Positions 19,745 through 29,875 of a stretch of DNA of 64,000 bases are shown one piece after another (position 1 is the first letter of the stretch; every line of letters starts with the position of its first letter). The position numbers were made by a program, and so were the translations under genes. Under the pieces are notes generated by a model, which worked only from the letters and a program-made list of their open reading frames with translations, was not told where the DNA came from and searched no databases. The stretch is from NCBI GenBank assembly GCA_938743325.2, contig OW568887.1, forward strand, positions 434,001-498,000, given 5' to 3'. The DNA comes from Pycnococcus provasolii. Lineage: Eukaryota > Chlorophyta > Pseudoscourfieldiophyceae > Pseudoscourfieldiales > Pycnococcaceae.

Positions 19745-20372
19745 ATGGCGGACGCCTCAAGCGAAGTACGTGTTTGCTTGCTTTTTGTGTACATTAGTGC
19801 GGTGTCATGTCGTTGGTGTGCTGGCTTGGCTTGGCTTGATTTGTGCGTCCCGTGCGGTTGTTTGCAGGCGGGGCGTGTGCGTGCGCGTGTCTCGAATGCC
19901 GTACTTCTCACAAAAGCGACGGCGAGTGTCATGGAGGGGGTCGTTCACGCGGCAAGGGGAAGCTGTCTGGTCCTTGCTTTGTTGTTTTCAACGTGCGTGC
20001 GCGCGTAAGACCCTGTACTCACAACAACAAAAACCTTCCCGCTGGTTCCCTATCGTATCGTTTCACGTGTCGCAGGATGTGATGGCCGAAGCGGAGAAGT
20101 TTGACTTGCAGCTGGAGACGAAGCAGCTCGCGGAGCTGCAGGAGAGCCGCAACGAGCTTCTTTCGCGCGTGCAGTCTTTGAAGAAGGACCTTCAGGACTG
20201 GCGGCACAAGCTCGACAGCCAGGTATCGACGTACCGGAGCGAGTTGGGCGAGCTTCGCGGCACTTTGAATAGCGAGGTTGAGCAGTTACGGACGGAGTTC
20301 CAGGACTTGCGTGCAACGTTGAAGCAGCAGTTAGACGCCACCGCGAGCTTGGCTGCGGCGGACGAGAACTGA
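19745..20372 (+). CDS. Small coiled-coil protein, at least two exons
   Basis: Exon 19745-19765 (MADASSE) and exon 20076-20372 join in phase 0 to give 105 aa. The product is almost entirely a charged coiled coil with heptads: KFDLQLETKQLAELQESRNELL, then SLKKDLQDWRHKLDSQVSTYRSELGELRGTL. An upstream exon (19458-19600, intron 19601-19728) is compatible in frame and would add a Ser/Arg-rich, organelle-type leader of about 50 residues. I do not recognise the family. The 19745 start is the minimal model; a reading through the intron without splicing gives no sensible protein. Confidence 0.6.
19766..20075 (+). other. Intron of the small coiled-coil gene (310 nt)
   Basis: GTACGT donor directly after codon 7, and acceptor TCGCAG just before GATGTGATG. 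The flanking exons are both phase 0. GT-rich content fits an intron and not coding sequence. Confidence 0.7.
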
Positions 20373-20827
20373 GAACTACCTGAGGCATAAAACAAAACAA
20401 AAAAGAAAGAAGTAAAAACACAGGTTGAAAACTCTTTTGAAACCTACATACTTATGTACTTATATAAGCACGCTATATAAGCGGGTCCCCCACCATGCAT
20501 GGCCATGGTTAATTGGTACTCCAAGGGGCGGCCATGGCGGGTCCCCTTGGCCCCTGGGAGGCCGCGGGAACTTGGCCAAACCACTCCACTCTTGAAACTC
20601 AAAAAGCAGGTGGTTGGTTAGTCCTATTAACCGGGGGAACTTCACAGGTCGGGTTTGGGGTTAGGGTTTGGGGTTAGGGTTTGGGGTTAGGGTTTTAGGT
20701 TAGGGTTAGGGTTAGGGTTATTGGGTTCCCACTCCTCTGTTCCAGTGCACTCCTCCGGAGCTCCGGAGCCCTTCTGTATCCCCTACCAACCTATGTCCTC
20801 GAGGGTCGTCGTTTCATTATTCTTGTC
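20373..20827. other. Intergenic gap with hairpin and telomere-like tract
   Basis: No gene. It contains an inverted repeat at 20521-20550 (CCAAGGGG ... CCCCTTGG) around an internal GGCCATGGC palindrome, then the telomere-like tract at 20651-20720, then the promoter of the Rab escort protein. Confidence 0.6.
20651..20720 (+). repeat. Interstitial telomere-like tract (TTAGGG with TTTGGGG variants)
   Basis: Alternating GGGTTT and GGGGTTA units grade into perfect TTAGGG repeats at the right end. It lies about 100 bp before the Rab escort protein gene. Confidence 0.85.
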
Positions 20828-22810
20828 ATGATGGCGGAATCGTCGGCGTCCTGCTCCGCCTCCTCCGCGATGGACGACGATGGCCTCGGTATGATATCTC
20901 CCACACGGTTTGACGTCGTCATACTGGGTACCTCAACTCCCATGAGCCTACTAGCGGCTTCCCTATCTGCTTCGTCGTTTGGGGGGTTAGGTGGTGGTCA
21001 TGGTGGTCATTTCTCAGTTCTGCAGCTTGATTCGGCGTCATTTTACGGTGGCTTTGATGCATCTCGATCCATCAAGGAGTGGTGCTCCTCTCCTAAGATG
21101 TTACGTGATGGTGGAAGTGCGGGTGGGGGTGATATGGGTGAACTAGGGCTTGTTCACCTTCAGGTGGAGAAACCTGGTTGTAAGGCGGTTTTGCAGGAAT
21201 CAGAGGCGACTCATCACACCCCTGGGGAGCCGCCTTCTGGTGCGTGCGTTTCTGAGGAGGAGGAGGAGGAAGAAAAGTGGTCGCGCATCCTTGTTGACGC
21301 CGGCGCGCCGAGAAACGCGCACGCCGCGGGTGCCATGGTGCGTGCACTCGCGAGAAGCCAGGCGGGCAGACATACCGAATTCCAGCTGAACGACGCCGTG
21401 CTATGCCTCGGCGAAGATGGGAAGTTTGTCAAGGTGCCTTTCAGCCGCGCGGACGTCTTCACGAGCGCCGCGATGCCCGCCGCTGATAAGCGCGCGCTGA
21501 TGCGTGCCCTTGCGCCGCTCGCGCGAGGAAGCCGTGGCGCGCTGGGCGGCGAGGATGGCGCAGGGCCGCAGTGCCAGCCAGCGGCACCGACGCAGGCACC
21601 TGATGCTTCCGTCCGCGGCGACGACAGCAGCTCCTCACCCGTCAGCGCCGCAGCCTTCCGTGAACACGCTGAGCGTGCGTACGGCATGCGACGCACGCTT
21701 GCCGACGCGCTGACGTACGCCGTGGCATTGGCACCGCACGCGGGCGTGCCTCCACCGAATGCGCCAGACTGCCACAGCCTCGCGCGTCGCTTCCTGCACT
21801 CGTCTGGTGCCTTTGGACAAGGAACGAGTCCGCTTCTGGTTCCACTGTACGGCTCCGCGGAGGTGGCGATGGCGCTGTGCCGCATGGCGGCTGTGAAGGG
21901 CGCGATTCAAGTGCTGCGTCGCGGCGTGTCTCAAGTCGACGACGGTGGAATCACAACCACCACGGGCCAGCGCATCGAGTGTAGGTCGGTGATACTGCCT
22001 GCAAGCAAGCTTTCGGAGCTCGTGACGTCGGCAGCCGATTGCGTGGCTTGCACGCACGTCGCGAGGTCCGCGCATCTGCTCGATGCGCCTCTTTCGTTTG
22101 AGGGGTCGGCTGGAGTTTCCGGCAATCGCATTCTTGCGGTGTACCCACCTTCGGAAGCTTTCACGGATGCGCCGTTGTTCCTCGAGCAGAGGCAGCACAG
22201 AGAGCGTGGCTGCTTGTACTGGACGGTGTACATGAGCACAGTTCTGCCTTCTCCACTCGATGCATCTGCGCGCGACGCGTCGTTCGACGCGATGCGACGC
22301 GCGCTTCGCGTGGCTTCTGGAGGCGCGCTGTTCCCTGCGGATGGCGACAGTGCACGACACAGGAGCGTGGACGACGACTCTGCTGCACCGCGCAGGCTTT
22401 GGAGTGCGTGGTACGTGCAAGAATCGTACACCGCGTCGTCGTCGACGACTGACTTTCTCCCATCGAATGTCACCGTGGTGGACGACGTCAACGCGTCGCC
22501 CCACTTCGAGGATGCGTGCACGAGCGCGTCTGTGGCTTTGCTTCGCGTTCTGGAGACGCTTGGTGGTAGCGTTGATACTTCGGAGACTGCTGTTGACGAA
22601 GACGGCGACGTCTCCGCCGAGCAGACAGCTGCGCGTTTGTTTCGCGCGGTTGCGGACCCTGACGTGGACACGTTGAGCGATCCTGTGGATAGCGCTGCTG
22701 AGAAGTCTGATGCTGCCGATGGCAAAAGGGCGTACGAGCTTGCTGACTACGACGACTTTGGCGACATCGACTTGTTGGAGGCGGCGGACGCGCTGCTTGC
22801 AGATTCTTAA
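20828..22810 (+). CDS. REP1: Rab escort protein (REP), GDI superfamily
   Basis: A 660-aa accessory subunit of Rab geranylgeranyltransferase; it presents newly made Rab GTPases for prenylation and delivers them to membranes. It starts with a FAD-like dinucleotide fold, FDVVILGTSTPMSLLAASL, then the REP/GDI signature equivalent LQLDSASFYGGFDAS. Further conserved blocks are VDAGAPRNAHAAGAMVRAL (lipid-site region), FVKVPFSRADVF, the Rab-binding helix FREHAERAYGMRRTLADALTYAVAL, and PLYGSAEVAMALCRMAAVKGAIQVL, the strongest family marker. Length and Rab-binding insert fit REP better than the shorter GDI (about 450 aa). The C-terminus is acidic with DFGDIDLLEAADALL. Confidence 0.88.
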   Translation: MMAESSASCSASSAMDDDGLGMISPTRFDVVILGTSTPMSLLAASLSASSFGGLGGGHGGHFSVLQLDSASFYGGFDASRSIKEWCSSPKMLRDGGSAGGGDMGELGLVHLQVEKPGCKAVLQESEATHHTPGEPPSGACVSEEEEEEEKWSRILVDAGAPRNAHAAGAMVRALARSQAGRHTEFQLNDAVLCLGEDGKFVKVPFSRADVFTSAAMPAADKRALMRALAPLARGSRGALGGEDGAGPQCQPAAPTQAPDASVRGDDSSSSPVSAAAFREHAERAYGMRRTLADALTYAVALAPHAGVPPPNAPDCHSLARRFLHSSGAFGQGTSPLLVPLYGSAEVAMALCRMAAVKGAIQVLRRGVSQVDDGGITTTTGQRIECRSVILPASKLSELVTSAADCVACTHVARSAHLLDAPLSFEGSAGVSGNRILAVYPPSEAFTDAPLFLEQRQHRERGCLYWTVYMSTVLPSPLDASARDASFDAMRRALRVASGGALFPADGDSARHRSVDDDSAAPRRLWSAWYVQESYTASSSTTDFLPSNVTVVDDVNASPHFEDACTSASVALLRVLETLGGSVDTSETAVDEDGDVSAEQTAARLFRAVADPDVDTLSDPVDSAAEKSDAADGKRAYELADYDDFGDIDLLEAADALLADS

Positions 22811-23177
22811 AAAGTATAGTAAAGTACTGTAATGCAATGTTGTATGTCCTGTACATGTCCTGTACAGTATGTATGTTTATTGTTTTGTATGGTATGGTGG
22901 TTGCTATATAGGCCTCCTGGAATCAGACATGATGCTGCCCCTTTCCCCTAAGGCCTAAGGTAATCCCCGAACGATACGATGATTTGCTTGTGCCCATGTT
23001 GTGGGAACCCAATTCCAATCCCTAACCCCTATTCCTATTGTCCCCTCTGGCTGTCTGGCCCTACAACCTACGATAAAAATAGAGGGACCCCGTCATCTTA
23101 TCCAGTGTACTCGCCTGGTTTCTCCGTGGCGGCGGCGGCTTCATTTTCATTGTTGTGTCCACGGATCCTGTTCCTCG
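22811..23177. other. Intergenic gap before SUFC
   Basis: No gene. A TGTACATGTCCTGTAC-type palindromic stretch lies near 22850-22866, with C-rich and CCTAACCCC pieces near 23020. The frame of SUFC is open upstream from 23001 but lacks plastid-leader character there. Confidence 0.55.
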
Positions 23178-24188
23178 ATGCCCGCGCTCGCTTTTCATCC
23201 CGCTCCTGCCGTTCGGGTTCCCCCCGTTCGGGCAGGCATGATTGTTCGTCCTGCTTCGTCGTCGTCGTCATGGTCTCGTGTTCATTCGTCATCACAGGTT
23301 GTTTCTCGGGGAGTTTCTTGTTTCGCGGCGGCTTCAGGGGCGGTGTCGTCGTCCTCCCCGGCGTCCTCATCGTCATCGGCGTCCCCAGGTGCCAGCACAT
23401 CAGGGGACGTGATCCTGGAGGTGAGTGACCTGCACGCGCGTCTCGTGACAGAACAAGGGAATGGACGTGAGATTCTGAAAGGGGTCAACTTGACGGTGAA
23501 AAGAGGGGAAGTGCACGCCATCATGGGAAAGAACGGGTGCGGCAAGTCGACGCTCTCGAAGGTGCTCGTCGGACACCCCGACTACGAAGTCACGTCAGGC
23601 TCCGTAACCTTCAAGGGGGAACCTCTGCTCGACTTGGAGCCTGAAGAACGGTCGCATGCGGGCCTATTCCTGTCGTTCCAGTCACCCGTCGAGGTGCCCG
23701 GCGTATCCAACACGGACTTCCTGCGCATGGCGTACAACGCGAAACTACAGGCTTCTGGAGGGGAGGAGCTTGACCCGCTCGAGTTCTACGGGTTTCTCAT
23801 GCCTAAACTCGAGCAACTGAAAATGGACCCGTCGTTCCTGCAGCGAAATGTCAACGAAGGGTTCAGCGGAGGCGAAAAGAAACGAAACGAAATCCTGCAG
23901 CTCGCCGTTCTGTCTCCTGACTTGGGCATCTTGGACGAAATCGACAGCGGCTTGGACGTCGACGCGCTCCGAGACGTCGCCGCCGCAATCAACGGATACA
24001 TCGCCGCGGCGGAGAAGGACGAAAGCACAAACACGCCCGCGATGCTGATGATCACGCACTACCGCCGACTGCTGGAATACATCCAGCCGAACGTGGTGCA
24101 CATCATGCTCGACGGGAAGATTGTCGACTCTGGCGGCAGCGACATGGCGCTGACTCTCGAAGAAAAGGGATACGACAACTGGATGTAA
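23178..24188 (+). CDS. SUFC: SufC, plastid Fe-S assembly ATPase
   Basis: 336 aa. It is the ABC-type ATPase of the SufBC2D scaffold that builds Fe-S clusters in plastids. The start at ATG 23178 gives a leader of about 70 residues rich in Ala, Ser, Arg and Val (MPALAFHPAPAVRVPP...) typical of a chloroplast transit peptide. Mature part: ILEVSDLHARL, Walker A MGKNGCGKST (Lys123), the SufC-specific LFLSFQSPVEVPGVSN, signature FSGGEKKRNE, Walker B LGILDEIDSGLD, and the H-loop MLMITHYRRLL. All are intact. Convergent with PSMA5. Confidence 0.96.
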   Translation: MPALAFHPAPAVRVPPVRAGMIVRPASSSSSWSRVHSSSQVVSRGVSCFAAASGAVSSSSPASSSSSASPGASTSGDVILEVSDLHARLVTEQGNGREILKGVNLTVKRGEVHAIMGKNGCGKSTLSKVLVGHPDYEVTSGSVTFKGEPLLDLEPEERSHAGLFLSFQSPVEVPGVSNTDFLRMAYNAKLQASGGEELDPLEFYGFLMPKLEQLKMDPSFLQRNVNEGFSGGEKKRNEILQLAVLSPDLGILDEIDSGLDVDALRDVAAAINGYIAAAEKDESTNTPAMLMITHYRRLLEYIQPNVVHIMLDGKIVDSGGSDMALTLEEKGYDNWM

Positions 24189-24338
24189 AACCTTTCGTCG
24201 GCCTTTCCCTTTTCGCGTTTTTGTCTCTTCTCCCTGTTGTGTTGTGTGTGTTCACGTACGTACGTAGACAACGATTGTCAAAGAGAGTGAGGATATTACA
24301 CGACATGATATCAGCTTTTTTCGTCAACCCCACAACTT

Positions 24339-25091
24339 CTACAGCCGCGCAAGCACCGCCTCCACCTGCTCAACCGTGTACAGCTTGTACTTTGGTGCCA
24401 CGCACGCGATTTCCACGTTCGTCGACGTGACCTTCTCCTCCATCACAGCCTTGAGCGTGCTGAGTGCAAGCGTCTCCGCCTCGACTAGCGTCATGTCGCT
24501 CTTGAAATTTTCCTGCAGCTGCGTCTGCGCGCTGTCCGCCCCGCTTCCGATCGCCTTGGCGTCGTACTTGACGAACGTGCCGCTCGGGTCGGTGTGATAG
24601 AGCGCCGGTTTTGTTTTTTCCTCGCCGTCTTCCGCGGGGTCCCACCCTGCTAGAAGCAGTGCGACACCGAACGGCCTGCTCATACCCCCGGCGTCGTCGT
24701 CGTCGTCGTCGCCGGTTTCACCAAATCGCAATGCCATGTCGCAGATGGACTGCGTGACGCTGAGTACAGGAATGCTTTCGTTGTATGTGAATCCGTGGTT
24801 TTGGCACTCGACGCGTGCGTGTTCGACGAGGGTTCGCGCGTCCGCGGTGAGTCCTGACATGGCAGCGCCAATGTGCGAGTCGATTTCCATGATTTTCTCC
24901 ACGGACGACGCGACCATGAGCGGCGAGGTGATTCTCTTCTCGACGGCAAGCACGACGCCTTCTGGCGTGCATATTCCAACGGCGGTGGATCCGAGTTTGA
25001 TCGCCTCCATGGCGTACTCCACCTGGAACAGCCGACCTTCGGGACTGAAGGTGTTAACACCTCGGTCGTACTCGTTGCGCGTCTGGAACAT
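24339..25091 (-). CDS. PSMA5: 20S proteasome subunit alpha type-5
   Basis: A 250-aa subunit of the outer alpha-ring of the 20S proteasome. The start at ATG 25091 gives the family N-terminus [20 protein letters not shown], followed by [19 protein letters not shown] and the KRITSPL segment. The alpha-5 type is supported by [17 protein letters not shown] and [19 protein letters not shown] short acidic insert ([10 protein letters not shown]) near residue 140 is not usual. The family is usually about 241 aa. Divergent from RPL8, with a shared 452-bp upstream region. Confidence 0.96.
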   Translation of the reverse strand: MFQTRNEYDRGVNTFSPEGRLFQVEYAMEAIKLGSTAVGICTPEGVVLAVEKRITSPLMVASSVEKIMEIDSHIGAAMSGLTADARTLVEHARVECQNHGFTYNESIPVLSVTQSICDMALRFGETGDDDDDDAGGMSRPFGVALLLAGWDPAEDGEEKTKPALYHTDPSGTFVKYDAKAIGSGADSAQTQLQENFKSDMTLVEAETLALSTLKAVMEEKVTSTNVEIACVAPKYKLYTVEQVEAVLARL

Positions 25092-25543
25092 AGCGTGTGT
25101 TGTCAAAAGGATGGAAGGAAGCAAGGAAGGAAGGAGAAGGACACAAGCCCACACTTGTCAGTGAGTAAAATGACAAAGTGATACGTATGGTGTGGTGTGC
25201 CGGGTGACAGACCGCCGCGCCAAACCTCAAACCTCAAACGGGTCCCCCCCCCCCCAAATGCAAATGCCCAAAGACGAAAACCTAAAATCGAAGACCCGGA
25301 ATCCTAACCCCGAACTAAACCATCTGAATGAGTTTCCAGGAATTGAATTCGGGGTTAGACATATCCACGGGTACTTTTAAACAGGTATCCCGGGTGGAAG
25401 GGTTCAGGAAGCGCCGCCGTCGTCTCTCTCTCCCCCCTCCCCCCGTTCCGGCTGGCTCCCGGCCTGTTGCTTCCGACTCCGCCATTGTCGTGCGTGTCGG
25501 CGCCGCTTTACGAGGTACCTGTCACTAAGCTAAGCTAAGGAAC
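25092..25543. promoter_or_regulatory. Divergent promoter region of PSMA5 and RPL8
   Basis: A 452-bp gap between two strongly expressed housekeeping classes, so probably a bidirectional promoter. It holds a 12-C run at about 25244-25255 and an 11-bp inverted repeat: CTAACCCCGAA at 25304-25314 and TTCGGGGTTAG at 25348-25358. No TATA box is evident. Confidence 0.5.
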
Positions 25544-26320
25544 ATGGGCAAGCAGATCCGCGGTCAGCGTAAGGGTGCGGGGTCCATCTTCCGCAGTCAC
25601 ACGCACTTCCGCAAAGGCGCGGCGTCGTTCCGCTCTTTGGATTATGCCGAACGCCACGGATTCATCCGAGGGGTGGTGACCGAAATCATCCACGACCCAG
25701 GACGCGGCGCGCCGCTTGCCAAGGTGGTCTTCCGCAACACCCTGAGGTACAAGCAGGACAAGGAGCTCTACATCGCCGCCGAAGGCGTCTACACCGGACA
25801 GTTCATCTACGCCGGAAAGAAGGCGACGCTTAACATCGGAAACGTGCTCCCCGTCGGAAGCATGCCCGAGGGTGTCGTCTGCTGCAACGTCGAGGGAAAA
25901 ATGGGTGATCGCGGATCGTTCGCGCGCGCCTCCGGAGACTTCTGCATCGTCGTCGCGCACAACCCCGACGCCGGAGTCACGCGCATCAAGTTGCCGTCAG
26001 GCTCAAGGAAGGTGATCCCCTCGACGTGCCGTGGTATGGTGGGACAGGTGGCGGGTGGAGGACGCACGGAGAAGCCCATGCTCAAGGCGGGCGTGTCGTA
26101 CCACAAGTACCGCGTCAAGCGTAACTGCTGGCCGCGTGTGCGTGGTGTGGCGATGAACCCCGTCGAGCACCCCCACGGTGGCGGTAACCACCAGCACATT
26201 GGACACCCGTCCACGGTGAAGCGTCTCTCGAGCCCTGGACAGAAGGTTGGCTTGATCGCTGCGCGTCGCACGGGCCGCAAGCTTGGCGGCGTTGGCGGCA
26301 AGGACGACAAGGAGCAGTAA
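25544..26320 (+). CDS. RPL8: Cytosolic ribosomal protein uL2 (L8)
   Basis: A 258-aa uL2 protein of the 60S subunit near the peptidyl-transferase centre. The N-terminus [16 protein letters not shown] is canonical for eukaryotic L8. Conserved segments include [19 protein letters not shown] and [13 protein letters not shown]. The universal uL2 block is [20 protein letters not shown], containing the conserved His. Length matches the family (about 255-260). Intronless here, unlike many plant RPL8 genes. Confidence 0.98.
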   Translation: MGKQIRGQRKGAGSIFRSHTHFRKGAASFRSLDYAERHGFIRGVVTEIIHDPGRGAPLAKVVFRNTLRYKQDKELYIAAEGVYTGQFIYAGKKATLNIGNVLPVGSMPEGVVCCNVEGKMGDRGSFARASGDFCIVVAHNPDAGVTRIKLPSGSRKVIPSTCRGMVGQVAGGGRTEKPMLKAGVSYHKYRVKRNCWPRVRGVAMNPVEHPHGGGNHQHIGHPSTVKRLSSPGQKVGLIAARRTGRKLGGVGGKDDKEQ

Positions 26321-26358
26321 AAAAGCAAAGTCGGTATGTTGGTGGTTGGTGTTTTCCT

Positions 26359-26405
26359 AAGATCACTCATCCAGTAACTGAACGTACTTTACTTTGTCCA
26401 ACGAA
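26359..26405 (+). promoter_or_regulatory. Dispersed 3'-flank element, copy 2
   Basis: It begins AAGATCACTCATCCAGTAA and includes TACTTTACTTTGTCCAACG. It matches copy 1 after the Ssf1 gene over about 40 bp and lies 38 bp after the RPL8 stop codon. Confidence 0.5.
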
Positions 26406-27098
26406 ACCACTTCACATTCTGGCGGCAGTATACGACCAGGCGGCTTTTCGCCAGCGTCCGGCGCGCGGAGGCGCACGGTCCTCGCCTCCTGGGACGCGCT
26501 TGGGTGTGCACCCGCACTCACCTCCCCGAGTCCGGCCCCCGCGTCGCGTCGCGTTGTTGCGTTATTTTCTATGCCGAGGACAGTCTATGTCCGGCCGTCT
26601 GTACTCTGTAAGGCGCTCTCGAAGCTGCACATATTTTTCGTACGCGCGAACGAGTCTCCTTCGCCGGCCTCTTCTCCACTTAAGGTTCGTTCGTTCGTTC
26701 GTTCGTTTGTTCGTGTACAGTAAAGTTCTTTCTCTCTCTCTCCCCGAACGTCGACCAAAATTCAGGTGTGAGGTGCAACCCCGAGTAGGAAGTGGAGAGA
26801 TCTTCGCGAACCCAACTAGCCTTAACCCCGATCAACTAAGGTTACAGTACTTCCTACCCCCCGACCTACATAAGAACTACCCGTACATACCGTGAGGAAC
26901 CTCAAAGAGTTTCCAAAATTTTTAGGGGGCCGTTGATCTGAGCTGAGTGAAGGGCCACACACGCCCACGCCCACGCCCAATCCCACTGGCAACTGGTCAC
27001 GATACCTGGTTCCAACCCTGCAAGCTCCCCACATAAAGTTATGCCTCGGCCTGCTATTAGACAAGTTTGCTGCACAGGTCTCCTTCCTGACCAGCGTG

Positions 27099-27152
27099 CA
27101 CTCAAGGCCCACTCAAGGCCCACTCAAGGCCCACTCAAGGCCCACTCAAGGC
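27099..27152 (+). repeat. Minisatellite, five copies of an 11-bp unit
   Basis: Five head-to-tail CACTCAAGGCC units; the last lacks the final base. A related GCAAGGCCCACTCC follows directly. No CRISPR-like spacers. Confidence 0.9.
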
Positions 27153-27310
27153 TGCAAGGCCCACTCCAACAGTCGGAAGGAGGGTCGGCGAGGGAGAGCA
27201 ACGTCCCACTCCACTAGTCCAACACAACCAGTCGGCACACACACGCTCAAACTTCCCAGGGCGCCGGAGGGGGGAGGGGGGATCCTCCTCGCCATGGAAT
27301 TCGCGGGCCC

Positions 27311-27332
27311 GGGGGGGGGGGGGGGGGGGGGG
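27311..27332 (+). repeat. Poly-G run (22 G)
   Basis: An uninterrupted 22-G homopolymer just after GGGCCC, about 100 bp before the start codon of the LRR/poly-proline gene. Confidence 0.85.
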
Positions 27333-27428
27333 ATGATTTGAGGTCAACCCCCCGGCAGCGCGGTTTTTTTTCCCTCTCGAGTTGCCTTCTTCCCCTCTCG
27401 AGGCTCGCCTCATTTCATTTCAAGAGAG

Positions 27429-28116
27429 ATGCCCGTGCCGGGTGCCCGCGGTCGCCTCCATGTCCACGCGCATGGATGTGGATGTCCTCATGTCTGGCTC
27501 TTTCTCTTTCTTTCTCTCGGTTTTCTCTGTGGGCTAGGAGGTGTGGTGAGGGTGGTGGTGGCACAGTCTCTGCCAGGCTCTGATAGGCTTGACTCTCTGC
27601 GTTTGTTAGCCCTACAAAACCCAGTATTGTTGTCGTCGTGGCTTGAAAATGGTGCCTTTGACGATATCAATAACGGTACCGCCGTTTCTGCAGGACCGTT
27701 TCTTGCAGGACACCCGTGTCTTGACCCAGTCAACCGGCCGTGGACCGGTATCTCGTGCCAAAACTCAGATGTCACCGCAATCAACCTCGCGTCACTCCAG
27801 CTCGTCGGAAGCATACCGGACGACCTGCCAAGCGCTGCGCCGAAGCTCGTGTCGCTCATACTCTCAAACAACAACCTCACCGGATACGTGCCCGACAACC
27901 TCAACCAGCTGCCTAACCTCAGATACGTCTACCTCGACAGAAATAAACTCGAAGGACCGCTGTCTGAAACTTTCCTCGAGCAAGTCGCGCCGAAACTAGA
28001 CGCGTTCGCCATATGGGGAAACGAACGCGTGTGTGGGGCCAACTTCAACGTCTCCTACTTCAAGAAGCTGACGTCTCTGTCCACGTCAAACACAGAACTG
28101 GGACAGCCGTGCCCGT

Positions 28117-28147
<31 letters not shown>

Positions 28148-29844
28148 GCCGCCGCGGCCACCGCCACCACCGCCGCCGTCGCCGCCGCCGCTGCCGTCGC
28201 CACCACCGCCACTTCCCCCCGCGCTGCCGTCGCCGCCGCCGCCGCCGTTTTATTCGGACGCGCGCCTCAGGAATGTCACGCTCGCCGTGCTAGCGAACGA
28301 CCTCGAGCCGCCATACACGACGCGGTACTACGAGTGCGTGCTCGATCGGCCGATTGACAACAGCCCGCTCCAGAACGACACGGCGTACGAGTGCGTCGTT
28401 CCATTCGAGGTGGAACAGCTGCAGGCGGATATCGTCGCGGTAAGGCCGTGGGCGAACATCGTCGTGGACGTCGATCACGGCGAGCCCACGCTGCCTCCAC
28501 CGCCTTCACCTCCACCACCACCCTCACCGCCGCCGTCGCCACCGCCACCTCCACCATCGCCACCGCCTCCTCCACCTCCACCCACACCTCCGCCACCGCC
28601 TCTGCCACCGCCTCTGCCACCTTCACCACCACCTCCGCCGCCGTCTCCCCCACCGCCTCCTCCACCTCCACCCTCACCTCCGCCGCCTCCGCCGTATCCA
28701 CCGCCGCCACCACCACCTCCACCGCCATCGCCTCGGCCACCCCCCTCTCCGACGCCACCACCACCGACGCCTCCGCCACCGGCGCCGCCTCCACCGCCTT
28801 CCCCACCGCCGTCTCCTCCTCCTTCTCCTCCGCCGCCGTCACCGCCGCCGCCCTCGCCCGAGCCACCGCCGTCTCCACCACCTCCCAGTCCGCCGCCACC
28901 TCCGGCACCTCCCTTTCCTCCTCCACCGCCGTTGCCGCCGCCGTCTCCGCCGCCGCCTCCACCGCCGTCTCCACCGCCGCCTCCTTTCCCACCACCATTA
29001 CCGCCCAGCCCACCGCCAATTCCGCTGATTGTCCAGGCGGCGTCTCCCCCGCCCCTGCCGCCCCCGCCGTCACCGGTGTCGAATGGTACGAATGCCACGA
29101 CGGAAGTTGTAGCTGCACCACCTGCCGGAGACGACGGAAACGCCACCGTGCAGTCGGTAACGACGACCACCACCGCCACCGCGACGACGGTTCCGGAAGC
29201 ATCAGCAACGACGACGCAAGCTCCAGCACGACGACGACATCTCACGTTCCACAACTCCAGCTCGCCGTCGGGTGAGATAAAGCGCAACATCAACGGCCTT
29301 GTCGTGGGCAGGACGCATGTCACGATCACGATCACGTCGGAGGACAAGACTGTCGCGCGAAAGTACGAGGTGTCAATCGTCCGCACAGCCAGGCCGTGCG
29401 ACACGCAGCTCAGTGTCCTGAAAATGCAAGCGGCGATCGAAGACAATGGCATATACTGGTTCACCAACATAGCGCCGGTGTACAGCATCGTCCCTAGATT
29501 CGATGCGCCCGTATACGACGGATACACCACGAATGTTCCGTACTACGTAGGGCGAGTTGACGTATTTGCGTCCACCGTTCGTCGGAATGGTGACGTTGCG
29601 GTCACCGTGGGCGTGCTTCCCCCTGGTGCGGATCCCGGCAACACGAGCGTGCCGCTGCTCAATGCCACCACAACGGACAAGAGCACGACGGACCCAGTTT
29701 TTCGCAGCGTCCCTCTCTTTCACGGCGAGACGTTCCTCGTGGCGCGCACGCACGCGCAGGACAACTTCACCATCGTGCAGTACACGGTGAAGGTAAATCG
29801 CATGCTGCCCCCACCGCCGCCGAGTCCGCCGCCGCCGAGTCCTC

Positions 29845-29875
<31 letters not shown>

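Larger units (their letters stand above)
26321..27428. other. Intergenic region (1.1 kb) with minisatellite and G22
   Basis: No gene. It contains the dispersed 3' element copy 2 (26359-26405), a (GTTC)n-like stretch at about 26685-26713, CACGCC repeats near 26953-26975, a five-copy 11-bp minisatellite at 27099-27152 and a 22-G run at 27311-27332, about 100 bp before the wall glycoprotein start. Confidence 0.6.

Noticed and set aside
21635-22837. A 400-codon minus-strand open frame opposite the Rab escort protein
   Set aside because: Arg/His-rich antisense shadow; the plus strand encodes a clear REP with conserved motifs.
27099-27152. CRISPR-like array
   Set aside because: The 11-bp units are contiguous with no spacers, and the genome is eukaryotic.
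28276-29530. Long minus-strand and alternate-frame ORFs across the poly-proline region
   Set aside because: They are Gly-only, Thr/Ala or Val/Glu-rich shadows of the CCN-rich plus-strand SPPPP blocks.
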